A stretch of 64,000 nucleotides of DNA, from the NCBI RefSeq assembly GCF_900099965.1, contig NZ_FNDJ01000027.1:89428-153427 (forward strand), read 5' to 3'. Position 1 is the stretch's first letter, and each line of letters opens with the position of its first letter. Under the pieces are notes generated by a model. It was not told the DNA's origin. It made no database searches and saw only the letters and a list, made by a program, of their open reading frames with translations. Shown here in pieces: positions 42,432 to 51,107 of this stretch. Made by a program: the position numbers and the translations under genes. This stretch comes from Nonomuraea jiangxiensis (GTDB lineage Bacteria; Actinomycetota; Actinomycetes; Streptosporangiales; Streptosporangiaceae).

Positions 42432-43721
42432 GTGAGCCGTACACAGAACTCCGAAGACCTGTTCGCCCGCGCCCGCCGGATCGTGCCGGGAGGGGTCAAC
42501 TCGCCGGTGCGCGCGTTCGGCGCGGTGGGTGGCACGCCGCGCTTCATGGTCTCCGGCCAGGGCCCCTACATCACCGACGCGGACGGCAACCGCTACGTGG
42601 ACCTGGTCTGCTCCTGGGGCCCGATGATCCTCGGGCATCGCCACCCCGCGGTGGTCGAGGCCGTCTCCGAGGCGGCCGCGAACGGGTTCTCCTACGGCAC
42701 CGCCACCCCAGGCGAGGTCGAGCTGGCCGAGGAGATCGTGGCCAGGGTGGCGCCGGTGGAGAAGGTGCGGCTGGTCAGCTCCGGCACCGAGGCGACGATG
42801 TCCGCCGTACGGCTGGCCCGCGGCTTCACCGGACGGTCCAAGGTGATCAAGTTCGCCGGGTGCTACCACGGGCACGTGGACGCGCTGCTGGCCGCGGCCG
42901 GGTCCGGGGTGGCGACGTTCGGGCTGCCGGACACGCCGGGCGTGACGGGGGCGTCGGCGGCGGACACGATCGTGCTGCCGTACAACTCCGTCGAGGCCGT
43001 CGAGGCGGCCTTCGCGGCGGGGGACGTCGCGTGCGTCATCACCGAGGCGTGCCCGGCGAACATGGGCATCGTCCCGCCGCGCGAGGGCTTCAACGCGCGC
43101 CTGCGCGAGCTGTGCACGGCCCACGGGGCGCTGCTCATCGTGGACGAGGTGCTGACGGGCTTCCGCGTCTCCCCCTCCGGCTGGTACGGCCTGGACCCGG
43201 TGGAGGCGGACCTCATGACGTTCGGCAAGGTCATGGGCGGCGGGTTGCCCGCGGCGGCGTTCGGCGGCCGGGCGGACGTCATGGCCCACCTGGCGCCCGA
43301 GGGGCCCGTCTACCAGGCGGGCACGCTGTCCGGCAACCCGCTGGCGTGCGCCGCCGGCCTGGCCACGCTGCGCGCCCTGGACGCCGGCGCCTACGCGAAG
43401 GTGGACGCCGCCTCGCTGGCGGTGGGCCGGGCGGCCACCGAGGCGCTCACGGCGGCGGGTGTGCCGCACCGGTTGCAGCGGGCGGGCAACCTGTTCTCGA
43501 TCTTCTTCACCGACGCCGAGGTGACCGACTTCGCCGCGGCCAAGACGCAGAACACGGCGGCGTTCACCGCGTTCTTCCACGCGATGCTGGACCGGGGTGT
43601 CTATCTGCCGCCGTCGGCGTTCGAGGCGTGGTTCCTGTCGGCCGCGCACGACGACGAGGCGCTCGGCCGCGTCGCCGACGCCCTTCCTGACGCGGCCAAG
43701 GCGGCGGCCGCGGTCCTGTAG
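42432..43721 (+). CDS. hemL: Glutamate-1-semialdehyde 2,1-aminomutase
   Basis: A 429-residue PLP enzyme that converts glutamate-1-semialdehyde to 5-aminolevulinate, the step between HemA and HemB. N-terminal FARARRIVPGGVNSPVRAF, SSGTEATMSAVRLARGFTGR, LIVDEVLTGFR, and the PLP lysine in MTFGKVMGGGLP. The GTG is set by a TAACCT -10 seven bases upstream and by family length; the frame stays open upstream without coding character. A 7-bp-stem terminator follows the stop. Confidence 0.96.
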   Translation: MSRTQNSEDLFARARRIVPGGVNSPVRAFGAVGGTPRFMVSGQGPYITDADGNRYVDLVCSWGPMILGHRHPAVVEAVSEAAANGFSYGTATPGEVELAEEIVARVAPVEKVRLVSSGTEATMSAVRLARGFTGRSKVIKFAGCYHGHVDALLAAAGSGVATFGLPDTPGVTGASAADTIVLPYNSVEAVEAAFAAGDVACVITEACPANMGIVPPREGFNARLRELCTAHGALLIVDEVLTGFRVSPSGWYGLDPVEADLMTFGKVMGGGLPAAAFGGRADVMAHLAPEGPVYQAGTLSGNPLACAAGLATLRALDAGAYAKVDAASLAVGRAATEALTAAGVPHRLQRAGNLFSIFFTDAEVTDFAAAKTQNTAAFTAFFHAMLDRGVYLPPSAFEAWFLSAAHDDEALGRVADALPDAAKAAAAVL

Positions 43722-43744
43722 CCGAGGGAGAGGGCTTCGGCGGT

Positions 43745-43763
43745 GGCCGCCGCTCGGGCGGCC
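43745..43763. terminator. Terminator between hemL and the small minus-strand gene
   Basis: GGCCGCC and GGCGGCC form a perfect 7-bp stem with a 5-nt loop in the 55-bp convergent gap. Confidence 0.6.
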
Positions 43764-43776
43764 CTGCCGCACCCGC

Positions 43777-43887
43777 TCAGCGAGCGGGCTTCTGGTAGCG
43801 AATGCGCTGCTCGCGGGCCTGCTCGGCGAGCGCCTTGAGGTAGGAGGTGGTGCTGGACTGCTGCTGCTTCGTCTTGAGGATTCTCAT
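43777..43887 (-). CDS. 36-residue basic peptide gene divergent from the LysR regulator
   Basis: An ATG frame of 36 codons encoding MRILKTKQQQSSTTSYLKAL and then AEQAREQRIRYQKPAR. Of its 35 non-start codons, 33 end in G or C, matching real genes of this genome, whereas chance frames do not. It is basic and helical, with no transmembrane segment. It is divergent from the lysR gene 73 bp away, the usual position of a LysR target. No Shine-Dalgarno is obvious. Family unknown. Confidence 0.6.
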   Translation of the reverse strand: MRILKTKQQQSSTTSYLKALAEQAREQRIRYQKPAR

Positions 43888-43947
43888 GCAACTATTTTCA
43901 TCCGCTACACATTCAACGACAAGCGAGACTTTCTACGCTAAACCGTT

Positions 43948-43953
43948 TAGAGT
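43948..43953 (+). promoter_or_regulatory. -10 hexamer TAGAGT of the lysR gene
   Basis: TAGAGT ends seven bases before ATG 43961; there is no Shine-Dalgarno, so a leaderless transcript is likely. Confidence 0.55.
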
Positions 43954-43960
43954 GCCTTAC

Positions 43961-44881
43961 ATGTTGGACTTGAACCGGCTCAAGGCTCTTCACGCAGTTC
44001 ACGTCTACGGTTCGGTCGGCGCGGCGGCGGACGCGCTCATGGTCACCCCGTCCGCTGTGTCGCAGCAGATCGCCAAGCTGGAGCGGGAGACCGGGGCCAG
44101 GCTCATGGAGCGCAACGGCCGCGGCGTGCGGCTGACCGACGCCGCCGGGCTGCTGGCCGAGCACGCCGAGCGCATCCTCGCCCTCGTGGAGACCGCGGAG
44201 GCGGACTTCGAGGCGCTGCGTGGCGAGGTCGTCGGCCGGCTCAACGTCGGGGCCTTCGCCACCGCGGCCCGCGGCCTCATGCCCGGCGCGCTGGTCTCGC
44301 TCAGGACCCGCCACCCCGACCTGTGGGTGCAGCTCAACGAGCGCGAGCCGGAGCGGGTGGTGCGCGAGGTGGCCAGGGGCGAGCTGGACCTGGGCGTGAT
44401 CCAGGACTGGCTCAACCGGCCCATGGCGCTGCCCGAGGGCCTGTCCAAGGCCACGCTGCTCGACGACATCGCCGACGTGGCCGTCCCCGCGGACCATCCG
44501 CTGGCCGGCAAGAGGGAGCTGGAGCTGGCCGAGCTGCACGGCGAGCGGTGGATCAGCTCCACGCCCGGCACGGTCTGCCACGACTGGCTGGTCTTCACCC
44601 TGCGCAACGCCTCGCTGGAGCCGGTGGTCGCCTGCATGGCCGACGAATACCCGACCCAGCTCGCCCTGGTGGCGGCCGGCCTCGGCTGCGCGATCGTGCC
44701 CAGGCTCGGGCGTGACTGCGTGCCGGACAACGTGCGCCTCATCCCGATCAGGCCGCGCCAGACCCGCCGCATCTACGCCCTGTGGCGGACGGACGCGGCC
44801 CGCAGACCCGCGATCAGGGCCATGGTCGAGGCGCTGGCGGAGGTCAGCAGGACGCAGGAGAACGCCTGGGCGGTCAGCTAG
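43961..44881 (+). CDS. LysR-family transcriptional regulator
   Basis: A 306-residue regulator: N-terminal winged helix (LNRLKALHAVHVYGSVGAAADALMVTPSAVSQQIAKLERETG) and a C-terminal periplasmic-binding-like effector domain (VGRLNVGAFATAARGLMPGAL, DLGVIQDW, LVAAGLGCAIVPRLG). LysR proteins usually act on a divergent neighbour; here that is the 36-residue gene at 43777-43887. The start is set by TAGAGT seven bases upstream. A short 6-bp-stem hairpin (44883-44897) follows the stop. Confidence 0.9.
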   Translation: MLDLNRLKALHAVHVYGSVGAAADALMVTPSAVSQQIAKLERETGARLMERNGRGVRLTDAAGLLAEHAERILALVETAEADFEALRGEVVGRLNVGAFATAARGLMPGALVSLRTRHPDLWVQLNEREPERVVREVARGELDLGVIQDWLNRPMALPEGLSKATLLDDIADVAVPADHPLAGKRELELAELHGERWISSTPGTVCHDWLVFTLRNASLEPVVACMADEYPTQLALVAAGLGCAIVPRLGRDCVPDNVRLIPIRPRQTRRIYALWRTDAARRPAIRAMVEALAEVSRTQENAWAVS

Positions 44882-44882
44882 C

Positions 44883-44897
44883 CGGGCGCGACGCCCG
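44883..44897 (+). terminator. Hairpin after the lysR gene
   Basis: CGGGCG and CGCCCG with a 3-nt loop, directly after the stop codon. Confidence 0.5.
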
Positions 44898-44990
44898 CCA
44901 TGCCCGGACCTCGCATCGGTCATGATCCACCCGCTCGCCCAGCGGGCCCCGGCGACCCGGCCCGCCGGAGCGACTAGGCTGTGCCACACC

Positions 44991-45629
44991 ATGGCTGAAA
45001 CCACCGTCGTCCACCTGCTGCGCCACGGTGAGGTGCACAATCCCGCCGGCATCCTTTACGGCAGACTGCCCGGATACCACCTGTCCGAGACAGGTCAGCT
45101 CATGGCCGAGACGGTCGCCAAGGCGGTCGGAGGCCGTGACATCGTCGCGCTCTACAGCTCACCGCTCGAACGCGCCCTGGAGACCGCCGCGCCCCTCTCC
45201 GACAAGCTCGGCATCGAGGTCGTCCGCGACGCCCGCCTGATCGAGGCGGGCAACCTGCTGGAGGGCAGCACGGTGGGGCAGGGCTACGGCCTGCTGCGCA
45301 ACCCACGCAACTACCGCTATTTCTGGAATCCGCTGCGCCCTTCCTGGGGTGAGCCCTATCCGGTCATCGTCCGGCGCATGCGGTCGGTGATCGACGAGGC
45401 CAGGCAGGCGGCGCGCGGGCACGAGACGGTGCTGGTCAGCCACCAGCTCCCGATCTGGGCGATCAGGTGCGCGGCCGAGGGGCGTCGGCTCTGGCACGAC
45501 CCACGGCGCAGGCAGTGCTCGCTGGCCAGCATCACCACACTGACGTTCGACGGCGATCGCCTGGTCAGCATCGGCTACAGCGAGCCCGCCGGGTCGCTGC
45601 GCGCGGGTCCCTCCATCCCCGGAGCCTGA
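44991..45629 (+). CDS. Histidine phosphatase (phosphoglycerate-mutase-like) protein
   Basis: A 212-residue member of the branch-1 histidine phosphatases: catalytic LLRHGEVHNP, YSSPLERALETA, and the second His in VLVSHQLPIWA. It is conserved at the head of actinobacterial cytochrome c biogenesis loci, but the substrate is unknown. TAGGCT (44975-44980) lies ten bases before the ATG, so the leader is at most a few nucleotides. A hairpin separates it from the TlpA gene 83 bp downstream. Confidence 0.85.
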   Translation: MAETTVVHLLRHGEVHNPAGILYGRLPGYHLSETGQLMAETVAKAVGGRDIVALYSSPLERALETAAPLSDKLGIEVVRDARLIEAGNLLEGSTVGQGYGLLRNPRNYRYFWNPLRPSWGEPYPVIVRRMRSVIDEARQAARGHETVLVSHQLPIWAIRCAAEGRRLWHDPRRRQCSLASITTLTFDGDRLVSIGYSEPAGSLRAGPSIPGA

Positions 45630-45663
45630 TCGGCTCCCCGGTGTCCGGGGCGCCTGGCCCCGA

Positions 45664-45686
45664 CGGTAGAGTTGCAAGCTCTACCG
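45664..45686. terminator. Hairpin before the cytochrome c biogenesis genes
   Basis: CGGTAGAG (45664-45671) and CTCTACCG (45679-45686) are perfect complements with a 7-nt loop containing TTGCAA. It could end the phosphatase transcript or be an operator of the downstream operon. Confidence 0.55.
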
Positions 45687-45712
45687 GTTGTAGTACAAGG
45701 AGATCTTCCTCC

Positions 45713-46279
45713 GTGCGCGCCAAGTTCATCCCCCTCGTTCTGCTGGCTGTGCTGGTCGCGGGCTGCGCGGGAAACCAGAGTGGCCAGCCGCAGGTGGGTG
45801 ACACCCGTTTCGTCGCGGGCGACGGAAAGATACAGGTGTTCGACGCGGCCGAGCGCAAGCCCGCGCCCGCCGTCGAGGGGCCCACGCTCGACGGGTCCAC
45901 CGCCTCGCTCGCCGCGCACAAGGGCAAGGTCGTGGTGCTCAACTTCTGGGCCTCCTGGTGCGGCCCCTGCAGGGCGGAGGCGCCGGTGCTCAAGGAGGTC
46001 GCGACCAAGACCAAGGACTCCGGCGTGGAGTTCCTCGGCATCGACTTCAAGGACCGCCAGGCCGACGCGCAGGCCTTCGAACGCAACGAGCAGACCGGCT
46101 ACCCGCACATCTTCGACCAGCCGGGCAAGGTGGCGCTGGCCTTCCAGGGCACGGTGCCGCCGGCGGCGATCCCGTCCACGCTGATCATCGACAAGCAGGG
46201 CAGGATCGCGGCCAGGGCGCTCGGCGCGGTCAAATACACCGACCTGATGAACGCGGTGACCAAGGTGCGCGATGAGTGA
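45713..46279 (+). CDS. TlpA/ResA-like thiol-disulphide lipoprotein
   Basis: A 188-residue lipoprotein (lipobox LVAGC, Cys18) with a thioredoxin fold and WCGPC active site (Cys83, Cys86), followed by PPAAIPSTLIIDKQGRIAAR with the cis-proline. It should reduce apocytochrome c thiols on the outer face of the membrane, receiving electrons from CcdA, encoded next. AAGGAG ten bases upstream supports GTG 45713. It overlaps ccdA by 8 bp. Confidence 0.9.
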   Translation: MRAKFIPLVLLAVLVAGCAGNQSGQPQVGDTRFVAGDGKIQVFDAAERKPAPAVEGPTLDGSTASLAAHKGKVVVLNFWASWCGPCRAEAPVLKEVATKTKDSGVEFLGIDFKDRQADAQAFERNEQTGYPHIFDQPGKVALAFQGTVPPAAIPSTLIIDKQGRIAARALGAVKYTDLMNAVTKVRDE

Positions 46280-46994
46280 GGTCGTCGCCTCGGGCTCGCT
46301 GCTGCTCGCGGTGCCGATCGCGGTGCTGGCCGGGGTGGTGTCGTTCCTGTCGCCGTGCGTGCTGCCGCTGGTGCCCGGCTACCTGTCCTACGTGACCGGC
46401 ATGAGCGCCGACCCCAAACGCGGCCGGCTGGTGCTCGGCGCGACGCTGTTCGTGGCCGGGTTCGGGGTGGTGTTCGTGCTGAGCGGGGCGCTGTTCGGCG
46501 GCCTCGGCTCCGTCATGCTGGTCAACGCCGACCTCATCACGCGGGTGCTCGGCGTGCTGACCATCGTGCTCGGGCTGGTGTTCCTGGGCGCCGTGCCCGC
46601 GCTGATGCGCGACGTGCGCATCCACCGGCTCCCGGCTGCGGGGCTGGCGGGGGCGCCGCTGCTCGGGGTGGTGTTCGGGCTGGGCTGGACGCCGTGCATC
46701 GGGCCCACGCTGGCCGTCGTGCTGACGCTCGGGCTCAACGAGGGCAGCGCCGGCCGCGGCGCCCTGCTGGCCGTCGCCTACGCGCTGGGCCTCGGGCTGC
46801 CGTTCGTGGTCGCGGCGCTGGCCTACAGCAGGGCGCTGCGGACGTTCCGGGCCATCCGCCGGCACTCGCGCCTGATCACCAGGATCGGCGGCGGCATGAT
46901 GGTGGCGGTCGGCGTGCTGCTCGTGACCGGGATGTGGGGACAGATGATCGCGGCCATGCAGGGTCTTATCGGCGGCTTCCAACCGGTGATCTGA
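46272..46994 (+). CDS. ccdA: Cytochrome c biogenesis protein CcdA
   Basis: A 240-residue membrane protein with six helices that carries electrons across the membrane to ResA/TlpA. Conserved cysteines lie in FLSPCVLPLVPGYLSY and GWTPCIGPTL, the redox pair of the CcdA/DsbD family. It overlaps the TlpA gene at its start and resB at its end (1 bp), so the four genes form one operon. Confidence 0.95.
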   Translation: MSEVVASGSLLLAVPIAVLAGVVSFLSPCVLPLVPGYLSYVTGMSADPKRGRLVLGATLFVAGFGVVFVLSGALFGGLGSVMLVNADLITRVLGVLTIVLGLVFLGAVPALMRDVRIHRLPAAGLAGAPLLGVVFGLGWTPCIGPTLAVVLTLGLNEGSAGRGALLAVAYALGLGLPFVVAALAYSRALRTFRAIRRHSRLITRIGGGMMVAVGVLLVTGMWGQMIAAMQGLIGGFQPVI

Positions 46995-48556
46995 TGAGCG
47001 TCCAGGAGTTGGAGAAGGAGCAGGCGCCCAAGCACGTCCAGCTCGGGCTGACGGGCTGGCTGCGCTGGGCCTGGCGCACGCTCACCTCGATGAAGACGGC
47101 GCTGATCCTGCTGTTCCTGCTCGCGCTCGGCTCGGTGCCGGGCTCGCTGGTGCCGCAGCGCGGCGTCGACCCCGACAAGGTCGCGCTGCTCTACCAGCAG
47201 AATCCGACCCTCGCCGAGTGGTACGACAGGTTCCAGCTCTTCGAGGTGTTCAGCTCGACCTGGTACGCGGCCGTCTACCTGCTGCTGTTCACCTCGCTGA
47301 TCGGCTGCATCATCCCGCGCACCGCCACCTACCTGCGCGAGCTGCGCCGCAAGCCGCCCGCCGCGCCGAAGAACCTGTCACGCCTGCCGCACTTCGCCTC
47401 GTTCGAGAGCGGTCTGACCGCCTCGGAGGCCGCGTGGCGGCTGCGCAAGCGGCGCTTCCGCGTGGTGACCGGCGACGGCTGGGTCTCGGCGGAGAAGGGC
47501 TACCTGCGCGAGACCGGCAACCTGCTCTTCCACATCGCGCTGCTCGGCATCCTGTTCTCGGTCGGCTTCGGCTCCCTCTACGGCTACCGCGGCAACGTGC
47601 TGGTCGTGGAGGGCGACGGGTTCGCCAACACGGTGGCCGCCTATGACCGGTTCATCCCGGGCAACCAGGTCTCGGCCGAGTCGCTGGAGCCGTTCTCGTT
47701 CCAGCTGTCCGACCTCAAGGTGGCCTACCAGCTCACCGGCGAGAAGCGGGGACAGGCGCTCGACTACACGGCCCGGCTGAAGGTCAACGACCACCCCGGC
47801 TCGCCCGCCCGCGACTACGACCTCAAGGTCAACTCGCCGCTGGAGGTCGACGGCACGCAGCTCTACCTGATCGGCAACGGCTACGCGCCCGTCTTCAAGA
47901 TCACCGACGGCAAGGGCCAGGTGGCCTACGAGGGTCCCGTGCCCTGCCTCATCGAGGACAAGGCCACGATGACCTCGGGCTGCGTGGTCAAGGTGCCCGA
48001 CGCGCAGCCGTCACAGCTCGGGTTCCTGCTGCGCTTCCTGCCCACCAGCGTGCCGCTGACCGACGGCACCTACGCCTCCGCCTTCCCCGCCGACGTCAAC
48101 CCCCAGGTGGAGATCCTCGGGGCCTTCTCCGGCGACCTGGGCGTCAACTCGGGCAAGCCGCAGTCGGTCTACACGCTGGCCGAGCCGGAGGTGCTCAGGA
48201 AGCTCAAGCGGCTGTTCATGGGCTCCAACACGCCCAAGCCGCTGGCCGTGGGGCAGTCGGTGGACCTGCCCGACGGGCTGGGCAAGCTGGAGTTCACCGG
48301 GGTCAAGAAGTGGATCACGCTGCAGACGTCCTACGACCCGGGGCGCATGCCCGCCCTGGTGGCCGCGGGCACGGCCGTCATCGCGATCATGCTCTCGCTC
48401 CTGATCCGCCGGCGCCGCGTCTTCGTTCGGGTCAAGGAGGGCGGCACGGTCGACGTGGGGGGCCTGACCCGCACCGAGGGCAACGTGGCGGGCTTCCACG
48501 AGGAGTTCGCCGAGATCGTCAAGGTTCTATCAGCAGGAGACAAGGATGTCCGCTGA
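46994..48556 (+). CDS. resB: Cytochrome c biogenesis protein ResB
   Basis: A 520-residue System II (Ccs) protein: three N-terminal helices (MKTALILLFLLALGSVPGSLVPQ; AAVYLLLFTSLIGCIIPR), a large extracytoplasmic domain, and a final helix (ALVAAGTAVIAIMLSLLI). With CcsB it forms the synthetase that delivers heme to apocytochrome c. The family's LFHIALLGILFSVGFGSLYGY segment is present. Start overlaps the ccdA stop. Confidence 0.94.
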   Translation: MSVQELEKEQAPKHVQLGLTGWLRWAWRTLTSMKTALILLFLLALGSVPGSLVPQRGVDPDKVALLYQQNPTLAEWYDRFQLFEVFSSTWYAAVYLLLFTSLIGCIIPRTATYLRELRRKPPAAPKNLSRLPHFASFESGLTASEAAWRLRKRRFRVVTGDGWVSAEKGYLRETGNLLFHIALLGILFSVGFGSLYGYRGNVLVVEGDGFANTVAAYDRFIPGNQVSAESLEPFSFQLSDLKVAYQLTGEKRGQALDYTARLKVNDHPGSPARDYDLKVNSPLEVDGTQLYLIGNGYAPVFKITDGKGQVAYEGPVPCLIEDKATMTSGCVVKVPDAQPSQLGFLLRFLPTSVPLTDGTYASAFPADVNPQVEILGAFSGDLGVNSGKPQSVYTLAEPEVLRKLKRLFMGSNTPKPLAVGQSVDLPDGLGKLEFTGVKKWITLQTSYDPGRMPALVAAGTAVIAIMLSLLIRRRRVFVRVKEGGTVDVGGLTRTEGNVAGFHEEFAEIVKVLSAGDKDVR

Positions 48557-49559
48557 ACAACTCGCCGGGCTGAGCGACCTGTTCGTCGTCGCCGCCGTCC
48601 TGCTCTACGTGTTCGCCATGGTCGGCTTCGCGATCGAGCTGGCCTTCGGCCGCGCCCGCCCGGACCGGATCGCCGGCCGTCCCTCGGACGGTGTCGCCGA
48701 GTCCGCCGACCAGCAGGTCACGGTCAAGGAGCCGGTCGCGGTCGGCGCGGGCGCCGGATCGGCGGGTGACGTGGTCACCGCCGCCGGCCCGCTCGTGGCG
48801 TCTGGCGGCGGGCCGGTCGATCCGTCCGAGCCCGGCACCGGGACGGCCATGGCCGGGAAGGTGGCGCTGGGGCTCGCCTGGCTGGGCTGGGCGGCCAACC
48901 TCGCCGCCATCGTGTCCCGCGGCCTGGCCGTGGAGCGGTGGCCGTGGGGCAACATGTACGAGTTCGTCGTGGCCATCTCCTTCGCCGCCGTGACCGCGTT
49001 CCTGTTCACCCAGCTCCGCCACAGCGTGCGCTTCCTCGGCCCGTTCGTCATGGTGACCGCGGCGCTCGGCCTCGGGCTCGCCGTCAAGGTCTTCTACACC
49101 TCGGCGGGGCCGGTCGTGCCCGCGCTCGACTCGTACTGGATCGCGATCCACGTCACCGCCGCCATCATCGCCAGCGGCCTGCTGACGCTGGCCGGCGTGG
49201 CGGGCATTCTCTACCTGGTGCGCGGCGACGGCATGTCGCGCCTGCCCAGCAGGGACGATCTGGAGCGGGTGGCCCACCGGGCCATCGTGTTCGCCTTCCC
49301 GGTGTGGACGTTCGCCGTCATCGCGGGGGCGCTCTGGGCGGACCGGGCGTGGGGGCGCTACTGGGGCTGGGACCCCAAGGAGATCTGGTCGTTCATCACC
49401 TGGGTGGCCTACGCGGCCTACCTGCACGCGAGGGTGACGGCCGGATGGCGGGGCAGGGCGGCGACGATCGTGCAACTGCTGGCGTTCGGGTGCCTGCTGT
49501 TCAACCTGATCGGCGTCAACGTCTTCATCAGCGGGCTGCACAGCTACGCCGACGTCTGA
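48546..49559 (+). CDS. ccsB: Cytochrome c biogenesis protein CcsB (ResC/CcsA family)
   Basis: A 337-residue integral membrane protein with about eight helices. The tryptophan-rich heme-binding motif is WGRYWGWDPKEIWSF; GNMYEFVVAI and conserved histidines (IAIHVTAAI, VAHRAIVF) flank it. It handles and exports heme for ligation to cytochrome c together with ResB. It overlaps resB by 11 bp, and its end is 20 bp from a convergent gene. Confidence 0.94.
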   Translation: MSAEQLAGLSDLFVVAAVLLYVFAMVGFAIELAFGRARPDRIAGRPSDGVAESADQQVTVKEPVAVGAGAGSAGDVVTAAGPLVASGGGPVDPSEPGTGTAMAGKVALGLAWLGWAANLAAIVSRGLAVERWPWGNMYEFVVAISFAAVTAFLFTQLRHSVRFLGPFVMVTAALGLGLAVKVFYTSAGPVVPALDSYWIAIHVTAAIIASGLLTLAGVAGILYLVRGDGMSRLPSRDDLERVAHRAIVFAFPVWTFAVIAGALWADRAWGRYWGWDPKEIWSFITWVAYAAYLHARVTAGWRGRAATIVQLLAFGCLLFNLIGVNVFISGLHSYADV

Positions 49560-49579
49560 GCCGGGGAGCGGGGCCGGTC

Positions 49580-49873
49580 TCAGTTGAGGTCGTCGCCGCG
49601 CATGCGGCGGTCGAGGTCGCGCAGGAAGTCGGGGTCGTCGTCCGGTCCTTTCGGCATGCCCGGGCCCGGGGGCACCGGCCAGGTCGCCCGCGGGGCGCGC
49701 GGTCGCCCGCGCGCCATCCACACGAGGCCGCCGAGGAGCGGGATCAACACCACTATCAGGATCCACAGTGCCTTTGGTACGTTCCTGACTTCGTCTTCGG
49801 GTGTGGTGACCACGTCGAACAACGAGAAGAGCCAGAACCCCAACAGAGCGAGGCCGATCAGAACACCTGCCAT
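49580..49873 (-). CDS. PLDc_N (phospholipase D-nuclease N-terminal-like) small membrane protein
   Basis: A 97-residue protein with two transmembrane helices (VLIGLALLGFWLFSLFDVV and ALWILIVVLIPLLGGLVWMA), the PLDc_N pattern, and an acidic tail (DDDPDFLRDLDRRMRGDDLN). I chose ATG 49873: TACAGT ends six bases upstream on the minus strand, a leaderless arrangement; ATG 49891 would add six residues and lacks any signal. Function unknown; common near actinobacterial respiratory genes. Confidence 0.8.
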   Translation of the reverse strand: MAGVLIGLALLGFWLFSLFDVVTTPEDEVRNVPKALWILIVVLIPLLGGLVWMARGRPRAPRATWPVPPGPGMPKGPDDDPDFLRDLDRRMRGDDLN

Positions 49874-49879
49874 GCCCGA

Positions 49880-49885
49880 ACTGTA
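49880..49885 (-). promoter_or_regulatory. -10 hexamer TACAGT of the PLDc_N gene
   Basis: TACAGT (minus strand) ends six bases before ATG 49873. Confidence 0.5.
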
Positions 49886-50008
49886 AGCCATCCGCGACGT
49901 GATCGTGCTGCCCGATGTCCCATTTCGGATGACTAGCGGAAGATCGGCGTCGTACGGTGGTAGCCGATGCGGCGGTGTCCAGGGGACTCCACGGCATTGA
50001 GGGGTGCG

Positions 50009-51097
50009 ATGGCCTTTTCTCATGACAAGAGTCTCAACGACAAAGGGCGGCATCGGCGTGGCCGCTGGTGGCAGCGTGGATCTTACCTGTTCTCGCGCCG
50101 CAACGAGGCTCCTCCCGACGCCGAGCGCTCCTTCTGGTCCGACGCCCGTGAGCGGCCTCCTGAGGCCCGCCCGGGGGCTTCGGGGCTCAGACAGACCGAG
50201 CGGCCCGGACGGTCCGGCAGCGACGGCCTCAGGGGACGGCCCGAGGGTGTGACGTGGCCCGGTGCCGGGGCCCAGGCCGGATTCGGCCGCCCCCGGGAGG
50301 CCACGTCCGGTCGCCCGCAGGGTTACCGGGCGCAGGACACAAGCCGCGAGGTCACCTGGGACGGTTACGCGCTGCGCGGACAGCCCGAGCGCCTCCCCGC
50401 CGCCGTGGTGGAGCGCCCCCGCTACACCTGGTACGACTTCGAGCTCGACGACCAGCCCCCCAGGGCCCAGCCCAACCGGCCCGACGCGCCCTCGATGGGC
50501 GACGGCCTGCGCCACTGCGGCAGGTTGGAGCGGATCCTGCACCGCCAGTGGGACGCCAGGCAGGGACCGCCGTCCGCGGACGTCGTACGCGCCGTGGAGA
50601 GCCTGGCCAGGCTGCCCGAGCGGCTGAAGGACCTGCTGGCGGAGGGCCTGGAGGGCATCTACGTCGGCGGTGGCGGCGTGCCGGACCTCGACGACATGGG
50701 CTACCTGCGCGGCGCCCCGCTGCCGTCGGGCCGCGCGACCTGGGACATCTGCGCGGGCGCGTACGGCGACGGGAAGATCGTCGTGGGCGACCGCCCCTCG
50801 CCCACCCCGGACGTGATGATGCACGAAGTCGGCCACGCGATCGACGACATCGACGCCGCGTACGGCGAGTGGGTGTCGGATTCGCCAGAGTTCACCAACC
50901 TCTACGACAGGGCACTGCCACTGCTGACCTCGATGTTCCACCGCCAGGGCGGCGGGCTCGGCCGCAAGGAGTTCTTCGCCGACGCCTTCGCGGCCATCGC
51001 CGCCCGTCAGCGGCCGGCCCTCGTGGACATGCTCGGCGGCAACACACGGATGGCGCTCGACGTCATGCTGTTCTTCAACCGGCGCTACGGAATCTAG
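50009..51097 (+). CDS. Putative zinc metallopeptidase with anthrax-lethal-factor-like (ATLF) domain
   Basis: A 362-residue protein. Residues 1-150 are Arg/Pro/Gly-rich and probably disordered. From about 165 a compact domain starts (MGDGLRHCGRLERILHRQWD), leading to the zinc motif MMHEVGHAIDD (His272, Glu273, His276) and, 44 residues after the last His, GRKEFFADAF with a candidate third ligand Glu321. That is the gluzincin arrangement of ATLF-like domains. There is no signal peptide. GAGGGG four bases upstream sets ATG 50009; ATG 49967 is possible but weak. A small acidic gene follows 10 bp later. Target unknown. Confidence 0.65.
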   Translation: MAFSHDKSLNDKGRHRRGRWWQRGSYLFSRRNEAPPDAERSFWSDARERPPEARPGASGLRQTERPGRSGSDGLRGRPEGVTWPGAGAQAGFGRPREATSGRPQGYRAQDTSREVTWDGYALRGQPERLPAAVVERPRYTWYDFELDDQPPRAQPNRPDAPSMGDGLRHCGRLERILHRQWDARQGPPSADVVRAVESLARLPERLKDLLAEGLEGIYVGGGGVPDLDDMGYLRGAPLPSGRATWDICAGAYGDGKIVVGDRPSPTPDVMMHEVGHAIDDIDAAYGEWVSDSPEFTNLYDRALPLLTSMFHRQGGGLGRKEFFADAFAAIAARQRPALVDMLGGNTRMALDVMLFFNRRYGI

Positions 51098-51107
51098 GTG
51101 ATCCACC

